Made by a program: the position numbers and the translations under genes
The notes under the pieces: model-generated
Told to the model about the DNA's origin: nothing
What the model saw: only the letters and a program-made list of their open reading frames with translations
The model's database searches: none
Source: Dehalococcoidia bacterium
GTDB lineage: Bacteria; Chloroflexota; Dehalococcoidia; Lucifugimonadales; HRBIN23
Assembly (NCBI GenBank): GCA_025060295.1
Contig: JANXCH010000002.1
Location: 1-64,000, forward strand
Length of the DNA: 64,000 nt
Direction of reading: 5' to 3'
In this document: one piece after another, positions 15,979-24,616 of the stretch
Numbering within the stretch: the first letter of the stretch is position 1
Layout: each line of letters begins with the position of its first letter

Positions 15979-16610
15979 CCCTACCTGCTCTGCGTGCCCT
16001 GCTCCGTCAAGACCTGCGGGACACCGACCCCACGGCCTACCGCTGGAGCGACGCCGACTTGGACCGCCATCTCCAGCACGCCGCCCGCGATTTGTCCCTG
16101 GCGGTGCCCCGGGAGGCCACGGTGGAGTTCACCACCACTCCCGGGAGCCGCACCCTCTCCCTGGCCTCCCTGCCCGACCTGGTGCGGGTGGAGGCGGTGG
16201 AGTATCCTGTCGACCGCTGGCCGCCCTCCTATGTCCTTTTCAGCCTGTGGGGGACTACCCTGACCCTCCTGGTGGACACGCCCCCCGCCGGGGCCGAGCC
16301 AGTGCGCCTCTACTATGGACGCCTCCATACCCTAACGGCTACCACCTCCACCATTCCCTCCTATCTGGAGGAATTGGTGGTCATGGGGGCCAGTGGCTAC
16401 GCTGCCTTGGAGTGGGCCAGTTACGCCACCAACCGGGTCAACCCTGGTGGTCCGGAGACCTGGCAGCATTTCCTGACCTGGGGGAAGGAGCGTCTCACCC
16501 TTTTCCAGCGCTCCCTGGACCGCCTCTCGGCCCGCAACCGCGTGCGCCCGCGCCGTCTGTACACCCCCGCCCATACCGGTGCGGCCCGCACCCACATCCT
16601 CACGGGGTAA
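15975..16610 (+). CDS. Phage head-tail connector/adaptor-like protein
   Basis: 211 residues. The N-terminus LPALRALLRQDLRDTDPTAYRWSDADLDRHLQHAARDLS is the typical opening of phage adaptor or gp6-like connector proteins (a helix, a W-S-D-x-x-L turn, then a second helix). A beta region (TVEFTTTPGSRTLSLASLPDLVRVEAVEYP) and C-terminal helices follow. These proteins form the ring below the portal. Start overlaps the previous stop (ATGA). It is the last gene of the island, and no portal gene is present beside it. Confidence 0.7.
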   Translation: MTLPALRALLRQDLRDTDPTAYRWSDADLDRHLQHAARDLSLAVPREATVEFTTTPGSRTLSLASLPDLVRVEAVEYPVDRWPPSYVLFSLWGTTLTLLVDTPPAGAEPVRLYYGRLHTLTATTSTIPSYLEELVVMGASGYAALEWASYATNRVNPGGPETWQHFLTWGKERLTLFQRSLDRLSARNRVRPRRLYTPAHTGAARTHILTG

Positions 16611-16707
16611 AAGCCCCTTTCCCCCCGACCCCGGTGACGGTCGCGGGTGTGCCCTTCCCTACCAAGACGGGAGCCCACGCCGTAGGCGTGCGCCCGTGGC
16701 CCCGCGC

Positions 16708-16736
16708 TTTTCAAACCCCGCCCCATCGGGTATGAT
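16708..16736 (+). promoter_or_regulatory. Promoter of the MBL-fold hydrolase gene
   Basis: TTTTCA, 17-nt spacer, TATGAT, 28 nt before the GTG start. A small hairpin (CACGCC-GTA-GGCGTG, 16676-16690) without a T-run lies upstream, after the phage island. Confidence 0.5.
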
Positions 16737-16763
16737 ACGGGCAAAAGCGCCAGGGGGTGCACC

Positions 16764-17519
16764 GTGCCCGAGGTAGAACTGCTCCTGACGGGGTTCACCT
16801 ATAACACCGACCAGGGCAGGTTGGGGTTTTCGACGGTGGTGCTCATCCGGGGCCAACGCACCATCTTGGTGGACACCGGCCCCTTCGGCCGACGCGACCT
16901 GCTAATCAACGCCTTGCGTCAGCGGGGCCTCACGCCCGAGGCCATTCAGATGGTCGTCCTCACCCATGCCCACTGGGACCACACCCAGAATGTGGACCTC
17001 TTCCCCCGCGCCACTTTTGTGATTCATCCCGCCGAACTGGACTACGCCCGCAACCCCAAACCCACCGACTGGGCCACCGCCCGTTACTTCGTGGATACCC
17101 TGCGCGGCAAGCAGATTCGGGAGGTAACCGAAGGGGAGGAACTGGATCCCGGCGTGCGGGTGTTGGAGACCCCCGGCCACACCAAAGGGCACATCTCCCT
17201 GCTGGTAGAGACCTCGGGGGGAAAGGTGGCCATCGCCGGCGACGCCATCGGCGATGCCTATGCTGCCCTTCAGGGGAAGCCCTTCCTGATCTTTTGGGAC
17301 GAGCAGGCAGCCATGCAGAGCGTGCAGAAAATTTTCACCCACACCCGCACCCTCTATCCTGGCCACGACCGCCCCTTCCGCCTCCACGAGGGGAAGGTGG
17401 AATACCTGGGTGGGGATACGGGCATCCGCATCTTTGGGAACCTGGGCTGGCCCTATGGCGATGCCCAGGTTACCTTGGGCGCCTTGGTGCCCCCCCGGCA
17501 GGTGCTGGTGGTCCGCTAG
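16764..17519 (+). CDS. MBL-fold metallo-hydrolase
   Basis: 251 residues. The metal site THAHWDHT (HxHxDH) lies at about residues 73-80, with the early strand ILVDTGPFG, the third histidine in LETPGHTKGHIS, an aspartate in AIAGDAIGDAY and the late histidine in LYPGHDRPF. The layout with a two-zinc or iron site is that of lactonase-like and MBLAC1-like hydrolases (family knowledge); the substrate is unknown. GTG start with AGGGGG upstream. Its 3' end overlaps the convergent membrane protein gene by 50 bp. Confidence 0.85.
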   Translation: MPEVELLLTGFTYNTDQGRLGFSTVVLIRGQRTILVDTGPFGRRDLLINALRQRGLTPEAIQMVVLTHAHWDHTQNVDLFPRATFVIHPAELDYARNPKPTDWATARYFVDTLRGKQIREVTEGEELDPGVRVLETPGHTKGHISLLVETSGGKVAIAGDAIGDAYAALQGKPFLIFWDEQAAMQSVQKIFTHTRTLYPGHDRPFRLHEGKVEYLGGDTGIRIFGNLGWPYGDAQVTLGALVPPRQVLVVR

Positions 17520-18546
17520 AGGGGCGTGGGGGCAGGCCCTGGCGCACCTGGTAGACCAGGAACGCCAGCCCCCCGAACACCACTACACTCAGGTAACTGA
17601 CCGAGCGGTCCAACACCGCTACGGCCACAGCCGACTCTGTGGGCAGGGTGAGCACCAGTAGGCCCACTACCCCCGCCTCCACAAAGCCCAATCCGCCCGG
17701 TGAAAGGGGGATGGCGGTAAGCAGAGCGTTGGCCAGCGCCACGAACAGCACCATCCACGGGGAGAGGTCCACCCCCAGGGCGAGGGCGACCATCCCCAGG
17801 CGCAGGGCCTCCAACAGCCACCCCACCACCCCCAGGCCCAGCACCGCCCCCATCCGCCACCGCACCCCCTGCAGCGCACCCTGGTGGAACCCTTCATACA
17901 GGCCCCGCAAGGCACTGGGGAGGCGGGCGACCAGGCGCATGCCCCACCGGGCCATGGCTGCCAGCACCACCGCCCCGATGGTGGTCAGGCCTGCTCCCAC
18001 GGCCACAAACCACATCCCCAGGCGTCCGCCCTGATGCAGAAGGGCCAGCGCCCCCGCCGACACTAGCAACAGCACGACCATTGCCCCCAGGTCCATCACC
18101 CGCTCCCCAGCCACGGTGCCCAGCACCCGCGCAAAGGGGCTCCCCGAGGAGCGGGCGAAGGCATACGCCCGATAGGGGTCGCCCACCCGCAGCCATCCTA
18201 CGGCGTTGAGGAACCAGGCCTGCAGAATGTAATACCCCGCCTCCAGCGCCGAGGGGAGGCGTTCCCCCGGCCCCGAGCCGATGCCCGCCCCCTGGGCCAT
18301 CAGCCTCCACCGCAGACCCCGGGGCAGGAAGGAGAGGTAATACGCTACAAAGGCCAGAGCATACCAGCCGGGGTTACTGGAGCGCACCAATCGCCAGGTG
18401 GCCCCCAAGTCCACATCGAAGCGCACCACGAGGAAGCCCAGCACCACCCCCGCCAGCACCAAAGAGACAAGGGTTGGCAAAAGGGTCTTGGCTCCCAGGG
18501 CGATGCGGGGGGGCCGTTCCTGGACGGGGGCCGAGGGCCGGCTCAC
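17470..18546 (-). CDS. Flippase-like (UPF0104/LPG synthase TM-type) membrane protein
   Basis: 358 residues with about eight membrane helices and a Pro-rich tail. Landmarks are FLPRGLRWRLMAQGAG, FLNAVGWLRVGDPYRAYAFARSSG and IPLSPGGLGFVEAGVVGLLVL, all of the lipid flippase-like family (the PGGLGxxE motif is the clearest). Second member in the window besides 10640-11707, with different partners: it overlaps rsmG by 4 nt and probably shares its transcript. The lipid substrate is unknown. Overlap of 50 bp with the convergent hydrolase gene. Confidence 0.78.
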   Translation of the reverse strand: MSRPSAPVQERPPRIALGAKTLLPTLVSLVLAGVVLGFLVVRFDVDLGATWRLVRSSNPGWYALAFVAYYLSFLPRGLRWRLMAQGAGIGSGPGERLPSALEAGYYILQAWFLNAVGWLRVGDPYRAYAFARSSGSPFARVLGTVAGERVMDLGAMVVLLLVSAGALALLHQGGRLGMWFVAVGAGLTTIGAVVLAAMARWGMRLVARLPSALRGLYEGFHQGALQGVRWRMGAVLGLGVVGWLLEALRLGMVALALGVDLSPWMVLFVALANALLTAIPLSPGGLGFVEAGVVGLLVLTLPTESAVAVAVLDRSVSYLSVVVFGGLAFLVYQVRQGLPPRPSSGPPAPAGGAPRRPR

Positions 18547-19325
18547 CGGCTCACCCCCAAGGGGCGTTTGGCGGGCATCCCCGCCCGCCGCGGATACCTG
18601 GGGGGCGTGGGATGCACCTTCGGCACCACCACCAACACTCGCCCCGGTCCTAGCAAAGAGGGGTCAACCTCCAGCACCTGGGGCACAGCACCCCCCAGGG
18701 CCTCTGCAGCGGGGCGGGCCAGGTCAACTTCGCCCGCCCAGTCGCCCTTCTTGGGGAAGACCGCCCTCCCCCCCACTTGGACGAAAGGGAGCACCAGTTC
18801 CAAAGCCACGGCCAGGGGCCCCACAGCGCGTGCCACTCCTAGGGAAAAGCCCTCCCGCAGGCCGGGCTGGTGGGCCAACTCCTCTGCCCGCCCGTGGAGC
18901 ACCTCCACCCGCTCCTCCAGGCCTAAAGCCTCCACACACGCCCGCAGGAAGGCCACCTTCTTCCCTACCGATTCTATCAGGACAACCCCCAGGCTGGGGA
19001 AGGCGATGGCCAGGGGCAAGCCCGGGAACCCCGCCCCGCTCCCCACATCCACCAACCGTCCCCCCTCCCGCACCTCCGATGGCATGGCCATGGCTATGGT
19101 GAGGGAGTCCAGGAAATGCACCCGCTCCGCCTCCTCTAGGGCCTGGGCAGAGGTGAGGTTGACCCGCTGGTTCCACTCCCGCAGGAGGTCCCAATAGAGG
19201 GAGAAGGCATCTACCTGCCCCGAGGTCAAGGGGATGCCCAGGCGGTGCGCCCCTGCACGCAGGGCTGACAAGGGCAGGGGCGCACCAGAAACGCCCATAG
19301 GAGAAGGGGGCTGCGACAAGCGCAC
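18543..19325 (-). CDS. rsmG: 16S rRNA (guanine527-N7)-methyltransferase
   Basis: 260 residues. RsmG uses S-adenosylmethionine to methylate G527 of 16S rRNA. The signature is clear: WNQRVNLTS near residue 52, LVDVGSGAGFPGLPLAIAFP (SAM-binding glycine motif) and VLIESVGKKVAFLRACVEALGL. A proline-rich C-terminal extension of about 30 residues follows the conserved domain. The annotated start is GTG; the ATG at 19298 is also possible. Loss of RsmG causes low-level streptomycin resistance in other bacteria (family knowledge). It is co-transcribed with the flippase-like gene. Confidence 0.93.
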   Translation of the reverse strand: MRLSQPPSPMGVSGAPLPLSALRAGAHRLGIPLTSGQVDAFSLYWDLLREWNQRVNLTSAQALEEAERVHFLDSLTIAMAMPSEVREGGRLVDVGSGAGFPGLPLAIAFPSLGVVLIESVGKKVAFLRACVEALGLEERVEVLHGRAEELAHQPGLREGFSLGVARAVGPLAVALELVLPFVQVGGRAVFPKKGDWAGEVDLARPAAEALGGAVPQVLEVDPSLLGPGRVLVVVPKVHPTPPRYPRRAGMPAKRPLGVSR

Positions 19326-19369
19326 GCCCTTACAGCCTGCTCATCGGGGCTGGGTGTGCTCAAAGTCCT

Positions 19370-21112
19370 TTACTGGGCGAGCCACACATCCCAGAAGGTC
19401 AGGAAGATGGTGGGCTTGAAGTTCTGCACCTCCTGACGGGAGGCGCGCAGGCCCGCCTGCTCCCCCAGGATAATGTAGGGCACATCCTCCCAAATAGCCC
19501 GGGCCAAATCCTTGCTGGCCGCCAACTGGTCTTGCAGGGTCAGGGCGCGGAGGATGGCCTCCCGAGCGCGGGTAACCTTGCCCGTGTCGTCAGCGTAGCG
19601 GTTGAACCACCCCATCCGGGCGTGGGTGGGGTTCACCAGGGGATGCACGAAGTGCCAGGTAACGAAGGAGGTGTGGTGAAGTTCCCACAGTTCGGGGTTG
19701 GTGCGGCGGGTCTGCACACCAGCCCAGTCCATCACTTGCAGGTCTACCTTGAACCCTAACTGCTCCAACACTTCCTTGGTCACTAAGGAGGGGTTGGCCA
19801 CGATAGGGTTGTCTTGGGCGCTGATAATGCGCACGGTGGTGCCCTCCAGACCGGCCGTCCGCACCAATTCGCGCGCCTTACTGATATCCTGCACATTGTA
19901 GCGGCCGGCCGAGCCTTCCCGCCCCACCTCCTCCCACATGGTGCCGCAGGCGTATGCGCTGGGGCATAGACGCCAGAAGCGGGGGTCGCCGATGGCGGCC
20001 CGCATGGCCCTGTCCACCGGGTAGGCCAGTTGCAGGGCCTGGCGTGCTCGCAGGTCGTTGAAGGGCGGGCGGGAGTGGTTCAACTGGGCGACAAGTTTAG
20101 GGCCGGGGCCAACCACATGCAGGCGTAGGGCGGGGTTACGCTCCACCTGGGGGGCCAAGTCCGCCAAGAATTCATCCAAGAAGTGGACGAGGCCCGTGTG
20201 GATGGCGGCGAAGCGGGTGGCGTGGTCGGGCACCTCCAGGGCCTCTATCCGGTCCACATAGGTGGGGCGGGCACCCGCCAGGCCCGAGGGGGGCTCGGTA
20301 CGGGACTTATACCCCGGCCAGCGCTCCAACACATACTGGTTGCCCGGCGTCCAGGAGACGAAGCGGAAGGAGCCCGTCCCGATGGCCTCCCGCGCCCCTT
20401 GCCGAACGGGGACGCGCCAAATGCGCTCGTGGACGATCACCGAGCGGAAGCCCGAGGGCACCGACAACTGGTTGAGGAGCACACTGGTCGGTTGCTTCAA
20501 GCGCATCACGACGGTGCGGTCATCGGGGGTGTCCACCCGCTCAAAGTTTTCCCACATCTCCCGGCCCCAGGCATCCTGGTTGGCCCAGCGTTTGAGGGAC
20601 TCCACCACATCCAGGGGGCGCACTGGGTCGCCGTTGTGGAAGGTAAGGCCGGGGCGCAGCACGAAGGTCCAGGTAAGGCCGTCCGGGGAGACATTCCACG
20701 ACTCCACCAGGGCCGGCTGGGGGGTGAAGGTGGCGTCCAAGGCGAACAGGCCTTCGTAGACGAAGTTGGCGAAGTCCTTCACCGTTACCGTGGCCGTTGT
20801 CCACATGGGGTCAATGGAGGCCATGCTAGCGTGAGGGATGAAGCGGAGGGTGCCGCCGCGCCGAGGGGCGGGGGTGGGTGTGGGGGGCGGCCCGGCGGGG
20901 ATAGGCGTAGGTGTGGGCGTAGCTTGCACGATGGGCATGGGCATGGGTGTGGGGCCGGCTGGGGCGGGTGCGGGAGCAGGGGTGGGGGTGGCTAAAGCCA
21001 CAGGGGTAGGGGTGGGAACAGGTGTGGGGGTAGGAGCCGCCGTCGGGCGACACGAGAGTATGAATACCAATCCGAGAATGATACCGAAAAGCACAAGTAT
21101 CCCTTGCCTCAT
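19370..21112 (-). CDS. ABC transporter substrate-binding lipoprotein, family 5 (peptide/solute)
   Basis: 580 residues. A hydrophobic N-terminus ends in ILSC (Cys21), a lipobox, so the protein should be lipid-anchored outside the membrane. Residues 22-86 are a Pro-Thr-rich linker of PTPTP repeats. The family 5 fold starts at RRGGTLRF (about 88), with DPMWTTA, LTWTFVLRPGLTFHNGDPV and the late VPYIILGEQ segment. These proteins bind oligopeptides, nickel or other solutes. No permease or ATPase gene is adjacent, so it is an orphan receptor here. A strong promoter lies upstream. Confidence 0.9.
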   Translation of the reverse strand: MRQGILVLFGIILGLVFILSCRPTAAPTPTPVPTPTPVALATPTPAPAPAPAGPTPMPMPIVQATPTPTPIPAGPPPTPTPAPRRGGTLRFIPHASMASIDPMWTTATVTVKDFANFVYEGLFALDATFTPQPALVESWNVSPDGLTWTFVLRPGLTFHNGDPVRPLDVVESLKRWANQDAWGREMWENFERVDTPDDRTVVMRLKQPTSVLLNQLSVPSGFRSVIVHERIWRVPVRQGAREAIGTGSFRFVSWTPGNQYVLERWPGYKSRTEPPSGLAGARPTYVDRIEALEVPDHATRFAAIHTGLVHFLDEFLADLAPQVERNPALRLHVVGPGPKLVAQLNHSRPPFNDLRARQALQLAYPVDRAMRAAIGDPRFWRLCPSAYACGTMWEEVGREGSAGRYNVQDISKARELVRTAGLEGTTVRIISAQDNPIVANPSLVTKEVLEQLGFKVDLQVMDWAGVQTRRTNPELWELHHTSFVTWHFVHPLVNPTHARMGWFNRYADDTGKVTRAREAILRALTLQDQLAASKDLARAIWEDVPYIILGEQAGLRASRQEVQNFKPTIFLTFWDVWLAQ

Positions 21113-21134
21113 GGCTGCCTCCTCAGGCGGTATT

Positions 21135-21163
21135 GTATACAGTGGCGTAAAGGCTATGTCAAT
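21135..21163 (-). promoter_or_regulatory. Promoter of the orphan substrate-binding protein gene
   Basis: Minus strand TTGACA, 17-nt spacer, TATACA; an almost consensus sigma-70-type promoter 22 nt from the ATG. Confidence 0.65.
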
Positions 21164-21201
21164 ACACCCTGCGGGGAGGGCCTGTGTATGGCGGGGAGTC
21201 C

Positions 21202-21230
21202 TTGACGCGTGTACCCTGCTCGGCTACAGT
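21202..21230 (+). promoter_or_regulatory. Promoter of the 187-residue unknown gene
   Basis: TTGACG, 17-nt spacer, TACAGT, 51 nt before the ATG. Divergent from the binding protein promoter. Confidence 0.55.
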
Positions 21231-21281
21231 ACAACGGTTTTGCGCTGGAAGGGCCATGGCTTCAAGAGGAAAGGAGGACGC

Positions 21282-21845
21282 ATGGCAGCCCCGGCTGTGC
21301 ACTTTGTGAAAGGGCCGATAGATTACATCTTACGGCGCGTGGCGGTCTATTTGGGAGTGAAGGAGGCCCTGTTCCCCCACCTCATCGCCCAGGGGGCCCG
21401 TGCCGATGGATGGCTGGCGGTGGAGGCTTTCAACGCCCTGCGCCAGCCCTATATTGCCAGCCAATACTTTCAGGATGTGCGCCTGACAGGCGCCACCCAG
21501 GGCGGCTCCCCCGACGACCCTGACCTGGAACTGACGGCGCAAGGCCAGCCCCTGCGTTTGCAAATCCGCTCCGTCCCCCTCACCGCCCAACGGCCCCTGG
21601 CCTACTACTTCACTACTCCCACGGAGTTGCCCCGCCGTTTCCGCTTCCTCCACGCTCATCCGTCCACCTCTGCCCTCCTGCTGGTGGCCTATCCCCTGCG
21701 GATGGACAACCCCGACTGGGAGAACGCCGTCAAGGAGGCGGAGCAGGCTCACCAGGTGCGCCGTCTGGACCAGGTGCAGTTTATCCTGCCAGGGCCGGAC
21801 CGGGTTACCGTCTCCGTCTGGCGGCACGTCTCGGCGGGCTTCTGA
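21282..21845 (+). CDS. Protein of unknown function (187 aa)
   Basis: The ATG follows an excellent AAAGGAGG site, and the gene has its own promoter, so it is real. The protein is soluble, mixed alpha/beta, and begins HFVKGPIDYILRRVAVYLGVKEALFPHLIAQGARADGWLAVEAFNALR in pieces, followed by acidic and polar stretches and a final VQFILPGPDRVTVSVWRHV. There are no membrane helices, no cysteines and no catalytic motif that I recognise. It sits alone between a divergent lipoprotein gene and a convergent SDR gene. No function is proposed. Confidence 0.65.
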   Translation: MAAPAVHFVKGPIDYILRRVAVYLGVKEALFPHLIAQGARADGWLAVEAFNALRQPYIASQYFQDVRLTGATQGGSPDDPDLELTAQGQPLRLQIRSVPLTAQRPLAYYFTTPTELPRRFRFLHAHPSTSALLLVAYPLRMDNPDWENAVKEAEQAHQVRRLDQVQFILPGPDRVTVSVWRHVSAGF

Positions 21846-21851
21846 AGGCCT

Positions 21852-22637
21852 TTAGGTGATGCTCAACCCGCCATCAATGACAAAGGTCTGTCCCGTAACA
21901 TAGGCTGAGGCGTCGGACGCCAGGTAGGCAGCCAAAAGCCCCACCTCCCGCAGGGTGCCCAGGCGCCCCAGGGGCACCTGCTGGACGGCCCGCTCCTGGC
22001 GGCGGCGGTACTCCTCGGGGGGAAGTTGCTCGGGGTCGGGGAACAGGCCGGGGGCGATGGCGTTGACGCGGATGCCATAGGGTGCCCACTCCAAAGCCAA
22101 GGAGCGGGTGAACTGGGTGAGGCCCGCCTTGGCGGCGTCGTAGGCGGAGCGCAGGGGGCTCGCCTTATACGCAGCGAAGGAGGAGATGTTGATGACATTC
22201 CCCCTGCGCTGGCTCAAGAAGTACGGCCCGAAAGCGCGGCACCCCAAAAAAGCTTCTGTCAGGTTGATGTCCACGATGGTGCGCCAGTCGGCCAGGGTCA
22301 TGCCCGCCTCGGTGCGTCCCGGCAGGGCGACCACGGGCTTCTGAATGGCATCCCCCACGCAGTTGATGAGCACATCCAGCCCGCCCCACTCGGCCAGGAC
22401 ACGCTGCGCCAGGCGGTCCATATCTTCCTGCTTGGTGGCATCGGCCACCAGGCCCAGGGCACGGCGTCCGCGGCGACGCACCTCCTCGGCCACCCGTTGG
22501 GCGTTGGCCTCGGTGAGGGCGGTAACGGCCACGTGGGCACCCGCCTCGGCCAACACCAGGGCGATGCCCTTCCCAATACCGCGCCCCGCCCCTGTGATGA
22601 GCACCCGTTTGTCCGTCAGGTCATATTCGGGAAGCAT
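21852..22637 (-). CDS. Short-chain dehydrogenase/reductase (SDR)
   Basis: 261 residues, a classical SDR. NAD(P)-binding TGAGRGIG at residues 15-22, NCVGD after the fourth strand, catalytic Asn125, Ser152/Ser153, Tyr166 and Lys170 (YDAAK), and a C-terminal YVTGQTFVIDGG. The likely reaction is oxidation or reduction of a hydroxy/keto group; the substrate is unknown. The ATG at 22637 has AAGGAG 6 nt upstream; a TTG two codons earlier is less likely. It follows proA by 43 nt on the same strand and may be the last gene of the pro operon. Confidence 0.88.
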   Translation of the reverse strand: MLPEYDLTDKRVLITGAGRGIGKGIALVLAEAGAHVAVTALTEANAQRVAEEVRRRGRRALGLVADATKQEDMDRLAQRVLAEWGGLDVLINCVGDAIQKPVVALPGRTEAGMTLADWRTIVDINLTEAFLGCRAFGPYFLSQRRGNVINISSFAAYKASPLRSAYDAAKAGLTQFTRSLALEWAPYGIRVNAIAPGLFPDPEQLPPEEYRRRQERAVQQVPLGRLGTLREVGLLAAYLASDASAYVTGQTFVIDGGLSIT

Positions 22638-22680
22638 TCTCAACTCCTTTATGAGCCTCTGGGGGCCGGTGTGATCTGTC

Positions 22681-23958
22681 TTATCCCTCCCGCACCTGGC
22701 CGTTGCCCAGCACCACCCACTTGTAGGAGGTGAGTTCCCGCAGGCCCATGGGCCCCCGGGCGTGGAACTTGCTGGTGGAGATGGCCACCTCGGCCCCGAG
22801 CCCGAACTGCCCTCCGTCGGTGAAGCGGGTGCTGGCGTTGACCATCACCGCTGCCGCATCCACCTCGTCCAGGAAGCGCAGGGCGGACGAATAATCCTCG
22901 GTAATGATGGCCTCCGTGTGGCCCGAGCCATAGCGCTCAATGTGGGCCAGGGCAGCGTCCAAAGAATCCACCACCTTTACCGCCAGGATAAGCGCCAGGA
23001 ACTCCTTGCCCCAGTCGTCCTCGGTGGCGGGCACCACTTTGGCCTCCTCCAGAGGGCCCAGAATGCTTAGCGCGCGGGTGTCGCACCGCAACTCCACCCC
23101 GTCCTGGGCCAGCAGTCGGGCCAGAGCGGGCAGAAACTCTCCCGCGATAGCGCTGTGCACCAGGACGCAGTCTAAGGCGTTGCACACCGAGGGGCGCTGA
23201 ACCTTGGCGTTCCGGACGATGCGCAAAGCCTTGTCCAGGTCGGCGGAACGGTCCACATAGGCGTGGCACACGCCGATACCCCCGGTAACGGCGGGCATAG
23301 TGGCGTGCTGGGCCACGAAGCGGATAAGGTCAGCCCCGCCCCGCGGGATGAGCAGGTCAATGTACTCTTTTGCTTGGAGCATCTGCAGGACGATGCCCCG
23401 GTCAGTGCTGGGGATGAACTGCACCGCATCGGCGGGGATGCCCGCGTGGACGATGGCCTGACGGATAAGGGTGGCCAGAGCACTGTTGGAGTGGAAGGCT
23501 TCGCTCCCCCCACGCAGGATGCAGGCGTTGCCCGACTTCAGGCACAAGGCGGCGATGTCCACCGTGACATTGGGGCGGCTTTCGTAAATGGCCCCTATGA
23601 CGCCCAGGGGCACCCGCTTACGCCCCACCACCAGGCCATTGGGCAGGGTGCGCACGTCAAACATCTCCCCCACCGGGTCGGGGAGAGCGGCCACCGCCCG
23701 CACATCCCGCGCCAGGCCACGCAGGCGTTCGGGGGTCAGCAGGAGGCGGTCCAGCAGGGCGGGGGACAGGCCCGCTCGCCGCCCCGCCTCCATATCCTTG
23801 GCGTTGGCCTCCAGCACCTGCCCCTGCTGGCGCTCCAGGGCCTGGGCGATGGTCTCCAAAGCGGCGTTCTTCACATCGGTGCGCAGGCGTGCCAAGAGGC
23901 GGGAGGCGGACCGCGCCGCTTGGCCGATGGTCTCCAGGTCAACGGTGGTCTGCACCAT
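22681..23958 (-). CDS. proA: Gamma-glutamyl phosphate reductase
   Basis: 425 residues, normal length. ProA reduces glutamate 5-phosphate to glutamate 5-semialdehyde with NADPH, the second step of proline synthesis. Recognisable segments are [37 protein letters not shown] and [23 protein letters not shown], with the catalytic cysteine in [16 protein letters not shown]. Its ATG has GGAGGTGGAGC upstream and lies 20 nt inside the protease-like gene, so it is translationally linked. proB is two genes upstream on the same strand. Confidence 0.97.
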   Translation of the reverse strand: MVQTTVDLETIGQAARSASRLLARLRTDVKNAALETIAQALERQQGQVLEANAKDMEAGRRAGLSPALLDRLLLTPERLRGLARDVRAVAALPDPVGEMFDVRTLPNGLVVGRKRVPLGVIGAIYESRPNVTVDIAALCLKSGNACILRGGSEAFHSNSALATLIRQAIVHAGIPADAVQFIPSTDRGIVLQMLQAKEYIDLLIPRGGADLIRFVAQHATMPAVTGGIGVCHAYVDRSADLDKALRIVRNAKVQRPSVCNALDCVLVHSAIAGEFLPALARLLAQDGVELRCDTRALSILGPLEEAKVVPATEDDWGKEFLALILAVKVVDSLDAALAHIERYGSGHTEAIITEDYSSALRFLDEVDAAAVMVNASTRFTDGGQFGLGAEVAISTSKFHARGPMGLRELTSYKWVVLGNGQVREG

Positions 23959-24340
23959 GCTCCACCTCCGTGGGGATGCCGTGGCCCATCAGGAGGGCTT
24001 CCACGGGCACCAGGCGCTGGCCTAACGGGTCGGGGGCCAGGGAGAAGGCTGCCAGGGTGAAGGCCCCCAGAAGCATCTGGGCGCCGGGGTCGCCGAAGAC
24101 CACAATGGTGGTGCGCCGTGCCCCGTCTATGCCCACAACGACCTCGCCAGCCCCCCGCTCTATGACGCGCCCGTCGGCCAGGCGCAGGCGTTGCCGAAAG
24201 GAGGGGTGATGTCCCAGGGACTCCAGGATAGGGCTGGGCACCCAGGTATAGGTTGCGCCCGTGTCCACTAACGCTTCTACCGTTACTTGACGGGTCAGGT
24301 CGGGGCTATAGAGGGTAATGGGATACAGGAAAGTCGCCAT
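23939..24340 (-). CDS. Retropepsin-like (clan AA) aspartic protease family protein
   Basis: 133 residues. The catalytic motif [11 protein letters not shown] lies at about residues 26-36, followed by [16 protein letters not shown] and a second hydrophobic-glycine turn QMLLGAFTL, which together are the single-domain aspartic protease fold seen in retroviral proteases. Such bacterial proteins act as dimers; natural substrates are mostly unknown (family knowledge). It overlaps proA by 20 nt and follows the coiled-coil gene by 13 nt. No signal peptide. A link with proline synthesis is not known. Confidence 0.75.
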   Translation of the reverse strand: MATFLYPITLYSPDLTRQVTVEALVDTGATYTWVPSPILESLGHHPSFRQRLRLADGRVIERGAGEVVVGIDGARRTTIVVFGDPGAQMLLGAFTLAAFSLAPDPLGQRLVPVEALLMGHGIPTEVEHGADHR

Positions 24341-24353
24341 AGAGGGGGCCTGC

Positions 24354-24590
24354 CTAGCGGGGGAGGCGGGTGAAGTAGGTAACCAACATGGCGGCCAGAA
24401 GGGTGGCCCACATGGTCAACTGGATGCCGATGAGCCAGCGGAACATGGAGAACATGTCGCGACGCAGTTCTATCATCTCGCGACGCAAGTCCCGAATCTC
24501 CTGGCGCACCTCCCGCAACTCCTGGTCGTGGCTGTCCAGGCGGGCGGTGATGTGTTGTAGGACCTCCCGAAGGCCGACCTCTTGGGCCAC
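24354..24590 (-). CDS. Small coiled-coil protein with one C-terminal membrane helix
   Basis: 78 residues. Residues 10-46 form a charged heptad-like coiled coil (SHDQELREVRQEIRDLRREMIELRRD in pieces), then one membrane helix (about 51-71) and a basic end. GTG start with an AAGGAGG site. The shape resembles small anchor or tether proteins frequently found in bacterial operons. It lies 26 nt after proB and just before the protease-like gene; the two may form a pair. Function unknown. Confidence 0.65.
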   Translation of the reverse strand: MAQEVGLREVLQHITARLDSHDQELREVRQEIRDLRREMIELRRDMFSMFRWLIGIQLTMWATLLAAMLVTYFTRLPR

Positions 24591-24616
24591 CGCGTCCTCC
24601 TTCCCGTGGGGGCGGG

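Noticed and set aside
12704-16763. Attachment-site repeats flanking the phage island
   Set aside because: I compared the two flanks by eye and found no convincing direct repeat, and no integrase gene is present.
23939-24590. Toxin-antitoxin pair between proB and proA
   Set aside because: One gene has a retropepsin motif and the other a membrane helix with coiled coil; neither resembles a known toxin or antitoxin.
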